34,401 nt of DNA from Clostridia bacterium. GTDB taxonomy: Bacteria; Bacillota; Clostridia; Christensenellales; CAG-138. The translations under genes and the position numbers were made by a program. The stretch's first letter is position 1. Every line of letters starts with the position of its first letter. This document shows positions 31,263 through 34,401 of the stretch, piece after piece. Location of the stretch: the NCBI GenBank assembly GCA_017541305.1, contig JAFXZJ010000023.1:1-34401 (forward strand). Direction: 5' to 3'. A model generated the notes under the pieces. The model saw only the letters and a list, made by a program, of their open reading frames with translations, was not told the origin of the DNA and made no database searches.

Positions 31263-33323
31263 TTACTGATTGAGGACGCCGTTAACAGTCGTCTTAAGAG
31301 CGTCGCAGGTAGCGGTGCCGGTCGTCTCGCCCATCACATAGGTAAGGGTGGGAACGAGGGAGAACTCGACGTCGAACTTATCCTCGGGAATGCCCTTGAC
31401 AACGACGGTCACACGGTAAGTCCAGTTGGTCTTATCCATCGAGAAGATGGAGTTGGCGGTGATGGTGTTCGTGGTGCCGTTATCCATCTTAAGATCGACG
31501 GAAATGTCGGTGATCTGGTAGTAATCGGTGGTGGGACCGTAGGTCTTGCCCTTGTAGTTGACGTAGGAATCGTTGAAGGTCACTTCGAAGATGAAGCGGA
31601 CGTCCTTCTTACCGTCCTCGGTCGTACGGGCACGGAGCTCGGCGCCCTGAGCCGCGATCGTGGGAGCTACGGGGGTATAGGGGATCTCCTCGTACATGGC
31701 AGTGACAGTCATGTTTTCGGTGACTTCAGAGAAGTCTTCGGGATTCCAACCGATGAAGGTGTAGCCCTCATGTTCGGGTGCAGCAGGAGCAGTGGCGGCT
31801 GCGCCATGCTCGACCTCAACGGTCGTAATGACTTCTTCGGTGAGGCCATCGACGAAAGTCACGGTGTACTTGTTGATCGCATAGGTCGCGGTGACCGTGA
31901 GATTAGCAGTGATGTTGGTGAAGTTTTCGGGATCCCAGCCGATGAAGGTGTAACCCTCATGCTCGGGTGCAGCAGGAGCAGTGGCAGCCGCGCCATGCTC
32001 GACCTCAACGGTCGTAATGACTCCTTCGGTGAGACCATCGACGAAGGTCACGGTGTACTTGTTGATCGCATAGGTCGCGGTGACCGTGAGATCAGCAGTG
32101 ATGTTGGTGAAGTCTTCGGGATCCCAACCGATGAAGGTGTATCCTTCATGCTCGGGTGCAGCAGGAGCAGTGGCAGCCGCGCCATACTCGACTTCAACGG
32201 TCGTAATGACTCCTTCGGTGAGACCATCGACGAAGGTCACGGTGTACTTGTTGACAGTCTCAGCGAATACCGCGGTATAGGTGGCGTCTGCATTGGCGGG
32301 AACGACCTCGGGATCCCAACCGGTGAAGGTGTAGGTGTACTGAGCATTGCCTTCCTTGGTGGGGGTGCCGTTGGGATACTCGGGCATCTCGCCTGCGTTA
32401 ACGGTGGTGGTGACGTCCTCCTGGCCTTCTACCTTCCAGGTGATGGTGAAGGTGGAGGGAGCATCTTCCTTATAGGTGCCGGTGAGCATTTTCTCGACCC
32501 AGGCATAGGGTTCAATATTCTCATCGTACGCTTCGCTGAAGATAGCGGTGAAGGTGTACTCGGTTCCGGCAACATAACCTTCGGCAAAGTTGAACACTAT
32601 GGTCACAATGGGAGAGCCTGCGGCAACTATCACGTTTTCCGCACGGTCACAAGTGATGAGGCCGGTCTCGGGATTGTGTATAACGGAGGAAGCAATAGGC
32701 GAAGAGCAGCTTACAAAGGTGAAGGCTTCGCGATCATAGGTGTAGACAAGGTTGATGCCCGCCAGAGCAGTATCGACTGTGGGAACGATGGTGACCTCGA
32801 TGGTATCACCAACCCTTGTTACAACGATCTCAACGTCACTTTCGGCAGGAGCCTCTTCCGAATAGGTGACGGTCATATCGGAACCGATCCAGTCGTAATT
32901 CTCTATGTTTTCATCGTAAGCTTCGGCGAAGTTTACGCTAAAGGCATATTCGGTCCCAGCGTTATAGGCGTCGGTAGTGTTGAAAACTATCTTTATGAGG
33001 GGTTCGCCTGCGGGAATAATGACATTTTCGGCTCTGTCACAGGTGATGAGCCCGGTAGCGGGGTTGTGAACAACAGAGTTGGCAACAGGAGTCGTGCAGC
33101 TTGCGAACGTGAAAGCTGTTCTGTCATAGGTATAGGTCAGGTTGATGCCGGCAACAGCCAGATCTGCTTCCGGAGCAATGACGACCTCGACGGTGTCGCC
33201 GACCTTTGTCGCAGTGATTCCAACGTTGATTGCCGGATCAGCATAAACGGCGGTGGTGCCGAAGGCAGTGACTACCATCAATACGGCCAGCAACAAAGCT
33301 GAGAGTTTCTTGATAGATTTCAT
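31263..33323 (-). CDS. Exported protein with two cohesin-like domains and InlB-type repeats
   Basis: The protein has 686 residues with a signal peptide cleaved near VYA-D29. Residues ~31-160 and ~165-295 are two copies of a cohesin-like beta-sandwich (VGDTVEVVIAP..., AGINLTYTYDR, GLITCDRAENVI), about half identical to one another. Residues ~300-545 are four InlB/Flg_new-type repeats, the last three near-identical. A final ~140-residue beta-rich domain (about 545-686) of unknown type follows. There is no LPXTG or SLH anchor. AAAGGGGA lies six bases before the ATG. It is 76 bases downstream of a dockerin-bearing gene on the same strand, suggesting the two products could bind. Cohesin assignment is by pattern and context, not alignment. 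Confidence 0.8.
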   Translation of the reverse strand: MKSIKKLSALLLAVLMVVTAFGTTAVYADPAINVGITATKVGDTVEVVIAPEADLAVAGINLTYTYDRTAFTFASCTTPVANSVVHNPATGLITCDRAENVIIPAGEPLIKIVFNTTDAYNAGTEYAFSVNFAEAYDENIENYDWIGSDMTVTYSEEAPAESDVEIVVTRVGDTIEVTIVPTVDTALAGINLVYTYDREAFTFVSCSSPIASSVIHNPETGLITCDRAENVIVAAGSPIVTIVFNFAEGYVAGTEYTFTAIFSEAYDENIEPYAWVEKMLTGTYKEDAPSTFTITWKVEGQEDVTTTVNAGEMPEYPNGTPTKEGNAQYTYTFTGWDPEVVPANADATYTAVFAETVNKYTVTFVDGLTEGVITTVEVEYGAAATAPAAPEHEGYTFIGWDPEDFTNITADLTVTATYAINKYTVTFVDGLTEGVITTVEVEHGAAATAPAAPEHEGYTFIGWDPENFTNITANLTVTATYAINKYTVTFVDGLTEEVITTVEVEHGAAATAPAAPEHEGYTFIGWNPEDFSEVTENMTVTAMYEEIPYTPVAPTIAAQGAELRARTTEDGKKDVRFIFEVTFNDSYVNYKGKTYGPTTDYYQITDISVDLKMDNGTTNTITANSIFSMDKTNWTYRVTVVVKGIPEDKFDVEFSLVPTLTYVMGETTGTATCDALKTTVNGVLNQ
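31686..32252 (-). repeat. Three tandem 189-bp coding repeats (63 residues each)
   Basis: Units run 32252-32064, 32063-31875 and 31874-31686 on the minus strand. Each starts NKYTVTFVDGLTE and contains EHEGYTFIGWDPE or a close variant; the first two units are nearly identical at the DNA level. They encode InlB-like beta-grasp repeats. A fourth, diverged unit precedes them (about 32253-32450). Their exactness suggests recent duplication and possible copy-number variation. Confidence 0.85.
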
Positions 33324-33352
33324 AGTTTTCCCCTTTCAAACTAAATATATCC

Positions 33353-33377
33353 CAAGGGGATGTGATGCATCCCCTTG
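33353..33377 (-). other. Hairpin between dockerin and cohesin-like genes
   Basis: A 10-bp perfect inverted repeat (CAAGGGGATG / CATCCCCTTG) with a 5-base loop. On the minus strand it is followed by GGATATATTTAG, without a proper T tract, so it may stabilise or process the mRNA of the upstream gene or terminate weakly. Confidence 0.5.
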
Positions 33378-33399
33378 ATAACGTTTTTGTATGGCTCTC

Positions 33400-34401
33400 T
33401 TACCAGGCGAAGGGAGCAAGACCGGCGACCGCCCTGAGGATCAACGTGGAGTCGGCAGTCTGGAGGGTGCCGGAGAAGTTGACGTCGGCGGCAAGCAGCT
33501 TGATCGCCGCGGTATCGCCGGAAAGCGGGGTGAGGCCGGCAACCGCCCTCTTGACGAGAGTGGAGTCGGCAGTCTCGAGCTTACCGTTGAGGTTGGTATC
33601 GCCGCGAACGACGATCACGATATCAACGTCGGCGTCGGTAACGGTCACGGTGTAGCTGTGCGCGTCGTTGACGTCGGTGCAGACGAGACGGGTGTAGGTG
33701 CCGTCGCCGTTGTCGACGAATACCACGCAGACAAGGCCGCAGTCAACGGTGAAGGTGACTTCGCCGCTGTAAAGCTGGTCGGGATCGATGCTGGTGGTCG
33801 CGGCAGCGACAGAGGTGTAGTTGTGGACGTTGATATGATACCCCTGCGGCTCGAGCTTCGGGATCTCGACCTCCACGATCTGGGTCTCGAAGAGCTCGTT
33901 CTCGAAGGTCGCGGTGTAGCGGCCAAGGCCGGGAGCCTCGACTGTGGGCTCGGTGACTACCGTGTAGACGGCATTCACGGTCTCGGTGAGAACGTGGGTC
34001 GGATCGTTCGCGCAGATCGCGGTGGCAGTGCAGGCGGCGTTGCCATCGGACCAGACGTAGGCGGGAGCGCCCCAGACGTGGCCGATGGGAGCGAGCACGG
34101 TGTCTTCAAGGGCGATCTGATTCTCGCCGTTCGCATCGGAGTAGTAAAGACCGCACTCGGTGCAGTGCCAGTATTCGGTGTTGCCGGGCTCGGTGCAGGT
34201 GGGCGCCTTGTAGGCAACGTGCTCCATGGTGTGAGAATGCATGATCACGGGATCGGTGCAGTAATAGGTGACGGCGGTGCTGATCTCCTGATACAGCACG
34301 ATGGTGCCGTTGGTGTTCTTGCTGGTGGTGAAGTAGGTGCTGTTGGAGGAACGGCTGAGGTAATAATATCCCTCGGAGTCGATCTGGTTGTTCATATCGG
34401 C
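33400..34401 (-). CDS. Dockerin-bearing exported protein (5' end outside window)
   Basis: About 333 C-terminal residues are visible; the frame runs off the right edge and the first in-frame ATG (34395) has no ribosome site or signal peptide, so the true start is outside. Visible parts: a Cys/His module (TCTEPGNTEYWHCTECGLYY and CTATAICANDPTH), then beta-rich segments, then a C-terminal type I dockerin with two calcium-binding F-hand repeats: GDTNLNGKLETADSTLVKRA and ADVNFSGTLQTADSTLILRA. Dockerins bind cohesins, and a cohesin-like protein is encoded next, 76 bases downstream. The N-terminal catalytic or binding function is not in view. Confidence 0.85.
   Translation of the reverse strand, partial: ADMNNQIDSEGYYYLSRSSNSTYFTTSKNTNGTIVLYQEISTAVTYYCTDPVIMHSHTMEHVAYKAPTCTEPGNTEYWHCTECGLYYSDANGENQIALEDTVLAPIGHVWGAPAYVWSDGNAACTATAICANDPTHVLTETVNAVYTVVTEPTVEAPGLGRYTATFENELFETQIVEVEIPKLEPQGYHINVHNYTSVAAATTSIDPDQLYSGEVTFTVDCGLVCVVFVDNGDGTYTRLVCTDVNDAHSYTVTVTDADVDIVIVVRGDTNLNGKLETADSTLVKRAVAGLTPLSGDTAAIKLLAADVNFSGTLQTADSTLILRAVAGLAPFAW

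Noticed and set aside
31686-32252. Regularly spaced direct repeats as a possible CRISPR array
   Set aside because: The units are 189 bp, contiguous and in frame inside a protein gene; there are no unique spacers or cas genes.
31770-33302. 510-codon plus-strand open frame with internal repeats
   Set aside because: It mirrors the minus-strand cohesin/InlB-repeat gene; its repeats are only the reverse complement of those coding repeats.

Overview
The window looks like chromosomal DNA of a Gram-positive, low-complexity-envelope Clostridia-type bacterium. It is moderately GC-rich, has strong AGGAGG-type ribosome sites, some TTG/GTG starts, sigma-A-like promoters and many intrinsic terminators. 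Gene content (DUF421-DUF4363 pair, CwlD-like amidase, YgiQ-family radical SAM, TraX-family membrane protein, cohesin- and dockerin-like exported proteins, InlB-type repeats) fits an uncultured gut or rumen Clostridia member, perhaps of the Christensenellales. That placement is inference. I saw no rRNA, tRNA, CRISPR array, IS element or phage genes.

Layout. 1-103 holds the tail of an unknown membrane protein. 336-3072 (minus) is a two-gene operon of exported propeller-like proteins, one fused to an NlpC/P60-type domain; it is distinctly AT-rich. 3244-5520 (plus) carries a DUF3810 metallopeptidase-like protein, then DUF421 and DUF4363. 5489-7546 (minus) is glmM plus a left-handed beta-helix acyltransferase. 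7752-10636 (plus) encodes a D,D-carboxypeptidase-family protein with lost active-site residues and a peptidoglycan amidase. 10617-14683 (minus) is an overlapping operon ddl-murF-patatin-DUF2284. 14956-15927 is a lipoprotein paralogous to the proteins at 336-3072. 16175-19250 is a tightly coupled tadA-ygiQ-HEAT operon. 19311-22995 (minus) is a heterodimeric ABC exporter. 23086-23562 is a probable gene remnant. 23683-25777 has arcA and an SPOUT rRNA methyltransferase. 25927-27819 is a large zinc-ribbon/transmembrane/Ig-like protein with strongly biased codon use. 27923-30967 is an operon traX-like, walJ/yycJ-like, CPBP protease, rlmH. 31038-34401 (minus) has a dockerin-bearing protein (cut by the window edge), a cohesin-like/InlB-repeat protein and a 46-residue acidic peptide.

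The dominant theme is the cell envelope. GlmM and the acyltransferase feed UDP-GlcNAc synthesis, Ddl and MurF make and attach D-Ala-D-Ala, and the carboxypeptidase-like protein and amidase act on the wall (the former possibly as a non-catalytic binder). Several large exported proteins of unknown role are scattered among them. Points most worth a second look: the inactive-looking carboxypeptidase, a Gly-to-Cys change in the MurF P-loop, a terminator whose 3' arm contains the next gene's ribosome site, the three-member propeller family, and the cohesin/dockerin/small-peptide locus at the right end.
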